Source: Microbispora hainanensis
Lineage (GTDB): Bacteria; Actinomycetota; Actinomycetes; Streptosporangiales; Streptosporangiaceae
Direction: 5' to 3'
DNA: 64,000 nt
Assembly: GCF_036186745.1 (NCBI RefSeq)
Contig: NZ_CP108086.1
Location: 2,976,001 to 3,040,000, forward strand
A program made the position numbers and the translations under genes. The notes beneath the pieces are model-generated. The model had not been told where the DNA came from. It was given only the letters and a program-made list of their open reading frames with translations, and searched no databases. Below, piece by piece: positions 25,352-33,991 of this stretch (the first letter of the stretch is position 1; each line of letters starts with the position of its first letter).

Positions 25352-26104
25352 GTGGCGCACATTCCAGGAGAAGGGCTGGCCAAGGGTTTGGCCGTGACCA
25401 TGCGGCACATGCTGCGGAAGTCCGACACGCAGCAGTACCCGGAGGTCCACCCCGACCTGCCCGCCCGCAGCCGGGGCGTGATCGCCCTGGTCGAGGAGAA
25501 CTGCACCGTCTGCATGCTCTGCGCCCGCGAGTGCCCCGACTGGTGCATCTACATCGACTCCCACAAGGAGACCCTGCCGGCGCCCGAGGGTGGCCGCCCG
25601 CGCGCCCGCAACGTGCTCGACCGCTTCGCGATCGACTTCTCGCTGTGCATGTACTGCGGCATCTGCATCGAGGTGTGCCCCTTCGACGCACTGTTCTGGT
25701 CGCCCGAGTTCGAGTACGCCGAGTACGACATCCGCGATCTTCTCCACGAGAAGGACAGGCTGGGCGAGTGGGCGGCCACCGTGCCGCCGCCACCGGCTCA
25801 CGAGGTCGGCGCCGAGCCGCCGAAGGAACTGTCGGCCGCGTCCCGCCCGGCACCGGCCCGCCGTACGGCACCGCCCGCGCCGGCGAGGGGGCCCGCCGAG
25901 GGCACGTCAGCGGCCCAGGAGACCGCCCAGGAGACCGTGCGGGAACCGGCGGCGGAGCCCGCGAAGAGTGCGGAGAATCGCCCGCGTCGTGAGCCGCCCA
26001 GAGCCATGCGCGACATCCGCTCCATCCGGCCGCCGGGCTCGCTGCCCAAGAAGAACGGCCCGTCGTCACAGGAGAAGAAGGACGGGCCCGAGGGGGAGCG
26101 ATGA
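25352..26104 (+). CDS. nuoI: NADH-quinone oxidoreductase subunit I with disordered C-terminal extension
   Basis: The 250-residue ferredoxin-like subunit carries clusters N6a and N6b. Both 4Fe-4S motifs are intact: [16 protein letters not shown] and [19 protein letters not shown]. Residues about 155-250 are an Ala/Glu/Pro-rich tail that exceeds the usual length. GTG 25352 gives the family-like N-terminus [19 protein letters not shown] 25334 is an alternative. In NuoEFG-less enzymes NuoI is the expected docking point for reduced ferredoxin, which fits with korAB nearby. It overlaps nuoJ by ATGA. Confidence 0.9.
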   Translation: MAHIPGEGLAKGLAVTMRHMLRKSDTQQYPEVHPDLPARSRGVIALVEENCTVCMLCARECPDWCIYIDSHKETLPAPEGGRPRARNVLDRFAIDFSLCMYCGICIEVCPFDALFWSPEFEYAEYDIRDLLHEKDRLGEWAATVPPPPAHEVGAEPPKELSAASRPAPARRTAPPAPARGPAEGTSAAQETAQETVREPAAEPAKSAENRPRREPPRAMRDIRSIRPPGSLPKKNGPSSQEKKDGPEGER

Positions 26105-26640
26105 CCTCCCAGGCGCCGGGGTTGTGGCCGCCCTCGGGGCCTGAGATCGTCTTCCTGCTGCTCGGCGCCGTCGCCGTCGGCTCCGCCCTGCTGGTCGTCA
26201 CGACCAGGCAGCTCGTTCACGCGGCGCTGTGGCTGGTCGTCTGCTTCGGCGCGCTCGCGGGCGGCTATCTGGTGCTGACCGCCGAGTTCGTCGCCTGGGT
26301 GCAGGTGCTGATCTACGTGGGCGCGGTCGTGGTGCTGCTGCTGTTCGGGATCATGCTGACCCGCGCGCCCATCGGGCCCTCGGCCGGCCTCGACTCCGGC
26401 AACCGGTGGGCCGCCGCGCTGGTCGCCGTCGCGACCGCCGCCGTGCTCGTCACCGTGGTGATCACCGGCTTCCGCTCGGCGTACGCACCGCTCCAGCCCG
26501 GGCAGGGGGCGGCCGAACCCCTGGGAGCGAGCGTCTTCCGCACCTGGGTGCTGCCGTTCGAGGCGCTGTCGGTGCTCCTGCTCGCCGCGCTGATCGGCGC
26601 GATCGTCCTGTCCCGTACGGACATCAGGGGGCGGGAATGA
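26101..26640 (+). CDS. nuoJ: NADH-quinone oxidoreductase subunit J
   Basis: The 179-residue protein has five membrane helices. Family-typical segments are [40 protein letters not shown] (with the pi-bulge helix) and [19 protein letters not shown]. It contributes to the proton path next to NuoK. ATG 26101 overlaps nuoI. A 53-bp gap before nuoK contains only a 16-codon frame that I do not consider a gene. Confidence 0.9.
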   Translation: MTSQAPGLWPPSGPEIVFLLLGAVAVGSALLVVTTRQLVHAALWLVVCFGALAGGYLVLTAEFVAWVQVLIYVGAVVVLLLFGIMLTRAPIGPSAGLDSGNRWAAALVAVATAAVLVTVVITGFRSAYAPLQPGQGAAEPLGASVFRTWVLPFEALSVLLLAALIGAIVLSRTDIRGRE

Positions 26641-26693
26641 CCCGGTTATCGGCCTTATCGAGCAGCCTGACGGCCCGGAGGCGGTGAGCGAGG

Positions 26694-27047
26694 ATGCACG
26701 TCGTCTACCCGGTGGTGATCTCCGCCCTGTTGTTCTCCATCGGTGTGTACGGCGTGCTGGCCCGGCGCAACGCGATCCTCGTGCTGATGTCGGTCGAGCT
26801 GATGCTCAACGCGGTCAACCTCAACCTGGTGGCCTTCGATGTCTGGCTCAGGGACCGCCTGCACGGCGGACAGGTGCTGACGCTGTTCGTCATCGTGATC
26901 GCCGCGGCCGAGGTGGGCCTGGGGCTGGCGATCGTGCTGGCCGTCTTCCGTACCCGCCGGACCGTCGACGTCGACCGGTTGCGGGCGCTCGCCGAAGTCG
27001 TACGCGCGCCCGGCCCGGGGCGTCCGGATGAGGAGGACGCCTCGTGA
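26694..27047 (+). CDS. nuoK: NADH-quinone oxidoreductase subunit K
   Basis: The 117-residue protein has three membrane helices with the conserved glutamate in [16 protein letters not shown] and the second acidic position in [18 protein letters not shown], both needed for proton translocation. The C-terminal 25 residues are a hydrophilic extension. GTG of nuoL overlaps its stop codon (GTGA). Confidence 0.9.
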   Translation: MHVVYPVVISALLFSIGVYGVLARRNAILVLMSVELMLNAVNLNLVAFDVWLRDRLHGGQVLTLFVIVIAAAEVGLGLAIVLAVFRTRRTVDVDRLRALAEVVRAPGPGRPDEEDAS

Positions 27048-28969
27048 TCGTCGTCGTGGCTCTCATCGTCCTGCTGCCGTTCGCCGCCGCCGCGGCGGGG
27101 CTGCTGGCGACCCGCCTCGGCACCCGGAACCTGGGCGCCCGCGCGGAACGGGTGGCATACCGGCGGGCGGCCTGGTTCGCGATCGCCCCGGGCGCGGTGT
27201 CGGCGGCGCTGACGGTGTGGCTCGCCGCCGCCCTCGCGGGGAGAACGGGCGCGTCGGAAGGGCGCTTCTGGTCGGAACTGCTGCCCGGCCGGGTCGAGGG
27301 CACGCTGACGGTGGTCGAGACGGGGTCGGTGCCGATCTCCCTGACTCTGCGGGCCGACGGATTGTCAGTGCTCGCGGGCATCCTGGTCGTCGTGGTCGCG
27401 CTGGCGGTGCAGGTCTACTCGGTCGGGTACATGCGGGACGAACCCCGCTACCCGTCCTACAGCGCGTTCGTCAGCCTGTTCACCAGCGCCATGCTGCTGG
27501 TCGTCTACGCGGGGGACCTGATCGTCCTCTACGTCGGCTGGGAGGTCATGGGCCTGTGCTCCTACCTGCTCATCGGGCACTGGTGGGAAGACCGGGCCAA
27601 CTCCCGGGCGGCGGTGAAGGCGTTCCTGGTCACCCGGCTCGGCGACGTCGGCTTCCTGTTCGGGATCTTCGTCCTCGGCACGGCGGCGGGCGGCTTCCGG
27701 ATCGACGACGTGCTGCGCGCCGACATTCCCCAGGGCACGCTCATCGCCGCGACGCTGCTGCTGCTCGCCGGGGTCGCGGGCAAGAGCGCGCAGGCGCCGC
27801 TGCATACCTGGCTGCCCGACGCGATGGCCGGTCCCACCCCGATCAGCGCGCTCATCCACGCGGCCACGATGGTGGCGGCCGGGATCTTCGTCGTCGCCCG
27901 GCTCTATCCCGCCTTCCTCGCGGCGCCGCCCACGCTCGACGTGCTGGGCGTGGTCGCCGCCGTCGGCATGCTGGGCGCCGCCCTCGCCGCGCTCGCGCAG
28001 GACGACCTCAAGCGCGTGCTGGCCTACTCGACGATCAGCCAGCTCGCCTACATGGCCGCGGCGCTGGCCGCCGGGTCCGACCGGGCGGCGATGTTCCACC
28101 TGGTGTCGCACGGCGCGTTCAAAGCCCTGCTGTTCCTCTGCGCGGGCCTGGTGATCCACCACGTCGGGTCGAACCTGATCAGCCACATGGGCGGGCTGCG
28201 CCGCGCTCTTCCCGTGACGTTCTGGACGATGACCATCGGTTTCGCCGCGCTCGCCGGGCTGCCGCCCGCGAGCGGGTTCTTCAGCAAGGACGCGGTGCTC
28301 TCGGCCGTCGAGCACGGGACGGGACCGGCCCAGCCGTTCGCGTACGCGTCGGCGCTGCTGACCGTGGGGGTGACCGGGGCGTACGCCGCCCGGGCCTGGC
28401 TGCGCACGTTCTTCGGGCCCGCCCGGGTCGAGCCGCTCGCGGAGCCGTCGCCCGGTGTCGCCCACGTCTTCGACGGCCGGGAGGCGCCCCGGTCGATGCT
28501 GTGGCCGGCCGGTGTGCTGGCCGTGCCCGCCCTGCTGCTCGGCCTCGCCGGATCGGTGGCCGGGTCGGCGACCGGGTCGGCGACCGGAGTGGAGGTCGAG
28601 TGGGGGCCGGCGGCCGTCAGCCTCGCCGTCGCGCTGCTCGGCGCCGGGATCGTGTACGCCCTGTGGCGGGCCGCGCCCGAACAGGATCCGGCCCGGCTGC
28701 TCGGGCCGTTCCGGGTGCCGTGCGAGCGGGCCTTCTACGTGGACGCCGCGTACGCGGCACTGGTCGCCCGGCCCGTCCTGCGCCTGGCCAGGGTGGTGGT
28801 CCGTACGGACACACGGGTGGTGGACGGCGCGGTCCGCGGCTCCGGCCGGGCGACGCTCGGCCTGTCCGGCCTGGTGCGGCTCGCCCAGAACGGCAACGCA
28901 CAGCTCTACGTCACCGGCCTGTTCGCCGGGCTCGTACTGATCGCGGTCGCGGCGGTGGTGCTGACATGA
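27044..28969 (+). CDS. nuoL: NADH-quinone oxidoreductase subunit L
   Basis: The 641-residue Mrp-type antiporter-like subunit has about 16 helices and the long lateral helix region. Typical motifs are [21 protein letters not shown], the Lys of [33 protein letters not shown], and [14 protein letters not shown]. Residues about 500-520 hold a short [13 protein letters not shown] repeat in a loop. GTG 27044 is coupled to nuoK. The next ORF overlaps its stop by ATGA. Confidence 0.92.
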   Translation: MIVVVALIVLLPFAAAAAGLLATRLGTRNLGARAERVAYRRAAWFAIAPGAVSAALTVWLAAALAGRTGASEGRFWSELLPGRVEGTLTVVETGSVPISLTLRADGLSVLAGILVVVVALAVQVYSVGYMRDEPRYPSYSAFVSLFTSAMLLVVYAGDLIVLYVGWEVMGLCSYLLIGHWWEDRANSRAAVKAFLVTRLGDVGFLFGIFVLGTAAGGFRIDDVLRADIPQGTLIAATLLLLAGVAGKSAQAPLHTWLPDAMAGPTPISALIHAATMVAAGIFVVARLYPAFLAAPPTLDVLGVVAAVGMLGAALAALAQDDLKRVLAYSTISQLAYMAAALAAGSDRAAMFHLVSHGAFKALLFLCAGLVIHHVGSNLISHMGGLRRALPVTFWTMTIGFAALAGLPPASGFFSKDAVLSAVEHGTGPAQPFAYASALLTVGVTGAYAARAWLRTFFGPARVEPLAEPSPGVAHVFDGREAPRSMLWPAGVLAVPALLLGLAGSVAGSATGSATGVEVEWGPAAVSLAVALLGAGIVYALWRAAPEQDPARLLGPFRVPCERAFYVDAAYAALVARPVLRLARVVVRTDTRVVDGAVRGSGRATLGLSGLVRLAQNGNAQLYVTGLFAGLVLIAVAAVVLT

Positions 28970-29214
28970 CGCGGCGGATTCGAAACGGTGGCGCGCAGCT
29001 TCTTCGCGGTCACGCGCCGGCTCGGACACGCGGCGCGTGGCTTCTCCACGGCGGTGCGTGGCTTCTCCAGGGCGGTGCGTGGCTTCCCCACGGCGGTGCG
29101 TGGCTTCTCCAGGGTGGCGCGCGGCTTGGGAACGGCGACGCAGGGCTTCCTGGCGGTGGCGCGTGGCTTCCCCGTGGTGGTGACACCGTGGTGGCGTTGG
29201 CGGTGACGACGTGA
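28966..29214 (+). CDS. 82-residue repeat ORF coupled between nuoL and nuoM
   Basis: ATG 28966 overlaps the nuoL stop (ATGA), and the TGA at 29212 overlaps the GTG of nuoM (GTGA), so the frame fits exactly between two genes. The product repeats GGAWLLH/GGAWLLQ/GGAWLPH units of 8 residues (24 bp). The +1 frame also reads through (AVRGFS repeats), so it may be repetitive filler rather than a protein. I do not recognise it. Confidence 0.35.
   Translation: MTRRIRNGGAQLLRGHAPARTRGAWLLHGGAWLLQGGAWLPHGGAWLLQGGARLGNGDAGLPGGGAWLPRGGDTVVALAVTT
29033..29130 (+). repeat. 24-bp imperfect tandem repeats between nuoL and nuoM
   Basis: Four or so units of the type GGCGGTGCGTGGCTTCTCCA alternate TCTCCA/CCCCAC at their ends. 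The unit length is a multiple of three, leaving all frames open. Confidence 0.7.
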
Positions 29215-30878
29215 GCTGGTTGCCGATCGCACTCGTGGCCGTCCCCCTGCTGGGCGCCCTCGCCGCCTTCGTGCGGGCCGTACGGGACAGTGCGGTGGCC
29301 TGGGGGATCGCCGTCTCGGCGGCGGTGCTGGTCCTCGCCGCAGCGCTCGCCGCGGTCTTCGACTACGCCCGCCCCGCCGAGATGCAACTGCAGACCGATC
29401 AGCCCTGGATCCCCGGCCTCGGCCTGCGGTTCCACCTGGGCGTGGACGGCGTCTCGCTGCCGCTCGTCGTGCTGACCGCGCTGCTCACGTTCCTGTGCTT
29501 CGTCCACCTCACGGGGCATCCGCCGGAGGGCGGCCGGACGGGTGGGCTGGTCGTCACGCTGCTCGTGCTCGAAGTCGGCATGCTCGGCACGTTCCTCGCC
29601 CTCGACCTGCTGCTGTTCTTCGTGTTCTTCGAGGTCGTGCTGGTCCCGATGTATTTCGTGATCGCCCTGTGGGGCGGCGCGGGCAGGCGGGTGGCGGCCG
29701 TGAAGTTCATCCTCTACACGCTGCTCGGCAGCGCGGTCCTTCTCATCGGCCTGCTCGTCGTCTGGACCCAGGCCGGCACGCTCGACATGGTCGCGCTGGC
29801 CGACCGCCACGGCTCGGGCATCGCCCGGTCGGCCCAGATTCTCGCGTTCCTCGCCATCGGTCTCGGCCTGGCGGTGAAGACGCCCATGTGGCCGCTGCAC
29901 ACCTGGCTGCCCGACGCGCACACCGAGGCGCCGACCGTCGGCTCGGTGCTGCTCGCGGGCGTGCTGCTCAAGATGGGTTCGTACGGCTTCGCCAGGATCG
30001 CGATCCCGGTGCTTCCCGAGGGCGCGGCGGCCCTGGCACCCTGGCTAGGCGCGTTCGCCGTGGCCGGCATCGCGTACGGATCGCTCGCCTGCCTCGCCCA
30101 GCGCGATCTCAAACGAATGATCGCCTACTCGTCCGTCGGCCACATGGGCTTCGTGCTGCTCGGATTCGCCTCGCTCACGCCGGTGGGCATGAACGGCGCA
30201 CTGTTCGCCAACGTCGCCCACGGGCTGATCACCGGCCTGCTGTTCTTCCTCGCAGGAGCGGTCAAGGAGCGGTACGGCACGGCCGACATGGTCCGGCTCG
30301 GCGGCGGGATGCTGCGCCGCCTGCCGTACGTCGGGTCGCTGCTGACCTTCGCCTGCGTCGCCTCGCTGGGCCTGCCCGGCCTCGCCGGGTTCTGGGGGGA
30401 GATGCTCGCGCTGCTCGGCGCGTTCCGCCCGGCCGCAGGGCTCTCCCGGCCACCGTTCCTCGTGTTCATGGCCGTCGGAGGGCTCGGCACGGTGCTCACC
30501 GCGGCCTACTTCCTGGTCATGCTCTCGCGGGTGACGCACGGCCGGGCGGTCGAAACCGTCTCGCCCGCCGCGCCTCTCCAACCCGCGCCTCTCGAACCCG
30601 CGCCTCTCGAACCCGCGCCTCTCGAACCTGCCGGGCCACTCGAATCGGCGCGGCCGGGTGCGACGGGTGCCGCAGGGGCGGCGGTCGGGGTGGACACTCG
30701 CGACGGGGCCGAGCCGGGCCAGGGGCGGCGGCGCTTCCGGGACGCCACGACCCACGAACTGGCCGCATGGCTTCCGCTGGTTGCGCTGATCATGCTGTTC
30801 GGCCTGTGGCCGAAGGCGCTGCTCGCCGTCACCACGCCCGCCGTGCAGTCGCTCCTCGGATCGGGGGCGGCTCCATGA
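29211..30878 (+). CDS. nuoM: NADH-quinone oxidoreductase subunit M with repeat insertion near the C-terminus
   Basis: The 555-residue antiporter-like subunit has about 14 helices. Core motifs are LFFVFFEVVLVPMYFVIALWG (conserved Glu), [22 protein letters not shown] and LKRMIAYSSVGHMGFVLLG. Between the penultimate and last helices (residues about 450-510) lies a Pro/Ala/Leu/Glu repeat (four PAPLE units) and a Gly/Ala-rich loop that are not typical of the family. GTG 29211 is coupled to the repeat ORF. ATG of nuoN overlaps the stop. Confidence 0.9.
   Translation: MSWLPIALVAVPLLGALAAFVRAVRDSAVAWGIAVSAAVLVLAAALAAVFDYARPAEMQLQTDQPWIPGLGLRFHLGVDGVSLPLVVLTALLTFLCFVHLTGHPPEGGRTGGLVVTLLVLEVGMLGTFLALDLLLFFVFFEVVLVPMYFVIALWGGAGRRVAAVKFILYTLLGSAVLLIGLLVVWTQAGTLDMVALADRHGSGIARSAQILAFLAIGLGLAVKTPMWPLHTWLPDAHTEAPTVGSVLLAGVLLKMGSYGFARIAIPVLPEGAAALAPWLGAFAVAGIAYGSLACLAQRDLKRMIAYSSVGHMGFVLLGFASLTPVGMNGALFANVAHGLITGLLFFLAGAVKERYGTADMVRLGGGMLRRLPYVGSLLTFACVASLGLPGLAGFWGEMLALLGAFRPAAGLSRPPFLVFMAVGGLGTVLTAAYFLVMLSRVTHGRAVETVSPAAPLQPAPLEPAPLEPAPLEPAGPLESARPGATGAAGAAVGVDTRDGAEPGQGRRRFRDATTHELAAWLPLVALIMLFGLWPKALLAVTTPAVQSLLGSGAAP
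30570..30629 (+). repeat. Four 15-bp tandem repeats inside nuoM
   Basis: The unit GCGCCTCTCGAACCC is repeated four times with one variant base and encodes APLEP. It is in frame and lies in a predicted hydrophilic loop. Confidence 0.8.
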
Positions 30879-32722
30879 CGGGCGGCTCCATGACGGGCGG
30901 TGGCGTGTTGGGCGGCGTGTTCGGCGGTGGTGTGATGGACGGCGGCGTGATCCAGTCCATCGACTACGCCGCCGTTGCGGCGCCGCTGATCCTCGCGCTG
31001 GTGGCCGGGCTCGTGCTGCTGCTCGACGCGTTCCTGCCGGCCCGCCCCGGCGGGGCGCGGGTGCTCGGTCTCGTCACACTCGGCGGCATGGTCGCCGCCC
31101 TGGCGGTCGTGGCCGTTCAGGCCGCGAGCGGCGGCGCCCGGCGCACGTTCTGCGTCCCCGCCTCGCTCGGCGGGGCGTCCGCCCTGGGCCAGCCCGCGAC
31201 GGGCCAGCCCGTGGCAGGCATGGCCGCAACGGGCCGGATCGCAGCGGGTCAGGCCGCCACGGACCAGATCGCAATGGGTCAATCCGCGCTGGGTCAATCC
31301 GCGCTGGGTCAGTCCGCGGCAGGTCAGGCCGCCATGGGCCGGGGCGTTGCGGCGTCGTGCTCGCTCGTTGCGGACCGCTTCTCCCTGCTCATCGCGGCGG
31401 TCGTGCTGGCGGCCGGGGTGGTCGTCGTGCTGCTGTCGATGACGGAGATCGCCACGGCACGCGACGCCGGGTCCGATAAGCGTGTCCCGGCGGGGGAGTG
31501 GCACTTCCTGCTCCTGGCCACGCTGACCGGGGCGGTGCTGCTGCCGGCCTCTCGCGATCTCATCATGCTGGTCGTGTCGCTGGAGCTGGTCTCGCTGCCG
31601 GTCTTCGCGCTGACCGCACTCAGACGCCACGACGGACGCGCCGCAGAGGCGGCCCTCAAGCTCTTCCTGGTCTCGGTGGTCTCCACCGCGATCACGCTTT
31701 TCGGCGTCTCGCTCCTCTACGGGGTGACCGGCTCGGTCCACCTCGACCGGATCGACGCCGCGCTGCGGACGGCGGGCGGCATGACCGGAGGCGCGGCCGG
31801 GGGAGTGACCGGGGACTCTATTGGGGACTCGATTGGGGACACAGCGGGAGACCTGGCCGGGGCCGCCGCCGGAGGAACCGCCGGGGACATGGCCCGGGTC
31901 GCGGTGGTGGCGATCGTGCTGGTGGCGGCGGGCTTCGCCTTCAAGATCGCCGCGGTGCCGTTCCACTTCTGGGCAGGAGACGTCTATCAGGGCGCCCCGG
32001 TCCCGGTCGCGGCGCTGCTGTCGGTGGTGTCCAAGGCGTCGGGCTTCGCCGGGCTGATCCTGCTGCTGACGTACGCGCTGCCGGGAAGGGCGGCGGTGTG
32101 GGCGCCGGGAGTGGCGGTCGTCGCCGCGCTGACGATGACGGCGGGCAACGTCCTCGCGATGCGGCAGCGTGCCGCCGTCCGGCTGCTGGCCTGGTCGTCG
32201 GTGGCGCAGTCGGGCTACATCCTCGCGCCGCTGGCCGTCTACGCCGTCGCCCCTCGCGCGGCGGTCGGCGCGTCGGTCGCCTATCTCGTCTTCTACGCCG
32301 CGATGAACCTGATCGCCTTCGCGGTGGTCCTGCTGGTGGCGCGGCTGCCCGGAGGCCAGGACCTGGAGGCATATCGGGGGCTGGCGCTGCGGAGCCCGGC
32401 GGCCGGGCTGTCCCTCGCCTTCGCCCTCGTCTGCCTGGCCGGGCTGCCGCCCGGGCTCGCCGGTCTGTTCGCGAAGATCGTCGTCTTCCGGGCGGTGGTG
32501 GACGGCGGGCTCGGCTGGCTGGCCCTCGTCATGGCGGCCAACACGGTGGTCGGGCTCTACTACTACATCGCCTGGACCGCCCGGCTGTTCGCGCCGCCCG
32601 CGGCGGGCGAGAGCCGTACGGTCTCGGCGAGGGCGGCGGCGGGTGCCGCGGTCGCCGTCACGGTCGCCGTCACCGTGGTCTTCTCCGTAGCCCCGCAGGT
32701 GGTGCTGTCCGTCACAGGGTGA
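30875..32722 (+). CDS. nuoN: NADH-quinone oxidoreductase subunit N with three low-complexity insertions
   Basis: The 615-residue antiporter-like subunit is about 100 residues longer than usual. Core motifs are present: DLIMLVVSLELVSLPVFAL (Glu), FAFKIAAVPFHFWAGDVYQGAPVPV (Lys) and LAGLPPGLAGLFAKIVVF. The extra length comes from an N-terminal MTGG/GGV repeat (residues 1-22), a GQSAL/GQAA-type repeat (about 105-155) and a GDSIGDSIGDTAGD stretch (about 300-340), all in loops. ATG 30875 overlaps nuoM. It ends the nuo cluster. Confidence 0.9.
   Translation: MTGGSMTGGGVLGGVFGGGVMDGGVIQSIDYAAVAAPLILALVAGLVLLLDAFLPARPGGARVLGLVTLGGMVAALAVVAVQAASGGARRTFCVPASLGGASALGQPATGQPVAGMAATGRIAAGQAATDQIAMGQSALGQSALGQSAAGQAAMGRGVAASCSLVADRFSLLIAAVVLAAGVVVVLLSMTEIATARDAGSDKRVPAGEWHFLLLATLTGAVLLPASRDLIMLVVSLELVSLPVFALTALRRHDGRAAEAALKLFLVSVVSTAITLFGVSLLYGVTGSVHLDRIDAALRTAGGMTGGAAGGVTGDSIGDSIGDTAGDLAGAAAGGTAGDMARVAVVAIVLVAAGFAFKIAAVPFHFWAGDVYQGAPVPVAALLSVVSKASGFAGLILLLTYALPGRAAVWAPGVAVVAALTMTAGNVLAMRQRAAVRLLAWSSVAQSGYILAPLAVYAVAPRAAVGASVAYLVFYAAMNLIAFAVVLLVARLPGGQDLEAYRGLALRSPAAGLSLAFALVCLAGLPPGLAGLFAKIVVFRAVVDGGLGWLALVMAANTVVGLYYYIAWTARLFAPPAAGESRTVSARAAAGAAVAVTVAVTVVFSVAPQVVLSVTG
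31187..31338 (+). repeat. 15-bp tandem repeats inside nuoN
   Basis: About ten degenerate units around GGTCAATCCGCGCTG, two of them identical and adjacent, encode GQSAL-like pentapeptides between the second and third predicted helices. Confidence 0.75.
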
Positions 32723-32807
32723 GGCGCGTCACGGGGAACGTTCGTCCTGGCCGTGCGCGTTGGTAGGGCTGGACGCCCGAGCCGGACGTTCCGGCCCGAC
32801 CCCGCGC

Positions 32808-32872
32808 TGGACACACCGAGCTGGACACACCGAGCCGGACGCCCGAGCCGGACGCCCGAGCCGGCCACACCG
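32808..32872 (+). repeat. 13- to 14-bp tandem repeats between nuoN and htpX
   Basis: Two CTGGACACACCGAG units are followed by two CCGGACGCCCGAG units and a CCGGCCACACCGA variant in the 167-bp gap before htpX. No other feature is seen in this gap. Confidence 0.7.
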
Positions 32873-32889
32873 AACCGGGAGGAGGAGGC

Positions 32890-33738
32890 GTGCACCACAA
32901 CCGCCTGCGCACCGCGGTCCTGCTGGGGACGCTGTCCGCGTCGCTCCTGGTCATCGGGGCCTGGCTGGGAGGCGGCATGGGCGTCCGGATCGCGTTCGTG
33001 GCCGCCCTCGTGGTCTGCGGCGTCGCCTACTTCTGCGCCGACAGGATCGCGCTGTCGGCCATGCGGGCCCGGCCCGTGGCGGAGGTGGAACAGCCGGCTC
33101 TCTATCGCGTCGTCCGCGAGCTGTGCACCGAGGCCCGCGCGCCGATGCCCCGCCTGTACGTGTCCCCGACGATGCAGCCCAACGCGTTCGCGACCGGGCG
33201 CAACCCGCGTGACGGCGTGGTGTGCGTGACACACGGCCTGCTCGGGCTGCTGGACGAGCGCGAGCTCAAGGGCGTGCTCGGCCACGAGCTGTCGCACATC
33301 CACAACCGCGACATCCTGATCTCCTCGGTCGCGGGTGCGCTCGCGACGATGATCACCTACTTCGGGTACGCCGGCCTGTTCTTCGGCTCGGACGACGACG
33401 AGGGCCCGGGGTTCCTCGGCGCCATCCTCGTGGTGATCCTCGGCCCGGTCGCGGCCACGATGATCCAGATGGCGATCGCGCGTTCCCGGGAGTTCGCGGC
33501 CGACGACGCGGGCGCACGGCTGACCGGCGACCCGCTGGCCCTCGCCTCCGCGCTCCGCAAGATCGAGATGGAGGTCCGCAGGCTGCCGCTCCCGGAGAAC
33601 GGCAGGCTCGCCTCCGCCGGTCACATGATGATCGTCAATCCGTTCCGGGGCACCCGGATCGGCCGGCTGTTCGCCACCCACCCGCCGGTCGCCGAGCGGA
33701 TCGCACGTCTGGAGCGGATGGCCGGCTACCGCCGCTGA
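32890..33738 (+). CDS. htpX: HtpX-type membrane zinc metalloprotease
   Basis: The 282-residue M48 protease has two N-terminal membrane helices, the zinc motif HELSH in LGHELSHIHNRD (about residues 135-146) and the third ligand region SREFAADDAGA. Two further membrane segments lie between. HtpX degrades misfolded membrane proteins. GTG 32890 follows GGGAGGAGGAGG. htpX after a partial nuo cluster is an arrangement I recall from Streptomyces, which supports co-inheritance and perhaps a quality-control role for the membrane arm. Confidence 0.92.
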   Translation: MHHNRLRTAVLLGTLSASLLVIGAWLGGGMGVRIAFVAALVVCGVAYFCADRIALSAMRARPVAEVEQPALYRVVRELCTEARAPMPRLYVSPTMQPNAFATGRNPRDGVVCVTHGLLGLLDERELKGVLGHELSHIHNRDILISSVAGALATMITYFGYAGLFFGSDDDEGPGFLGAILVVILGPVAATMIQMAIARSREFAADDAGARLTGDPLALASALRKIEMEVRRLPLPENGRLASAGHMMIVNPFRGTRIGRLFATHPPVAERIARLERMAGYRR

Positions 33739-33991
33739 CACGAGCGAGCCATCCGTAACGCCGGGCGGCACCGCGGGGGGCTCGGCAGCGCGGAGCGGAC
33801 GGTGGCGGGACGACGCCGTGGTAGTGAAGGTGCGCCGTGCGACGAGGAAGTTCCGCCACGACGAGGCCACGGCAAGATCTCTACACATTTGGTCGGGAAA
33901 AGGATGGAAGATCCGGCATTCCGTGGTGTTTACTGCTCCTATCCATTTGGGGCTAACTGGTAGACAAGCCAGGTCATAGGGAAGGCGCGCC

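Noticed and set aside
26637-26687. 16-codon frame between nuoJ and nuoK
   Set aside because: It is too short, is Ser/Arg-rich and has no ribosome site of its own beyond the nuoJ end.
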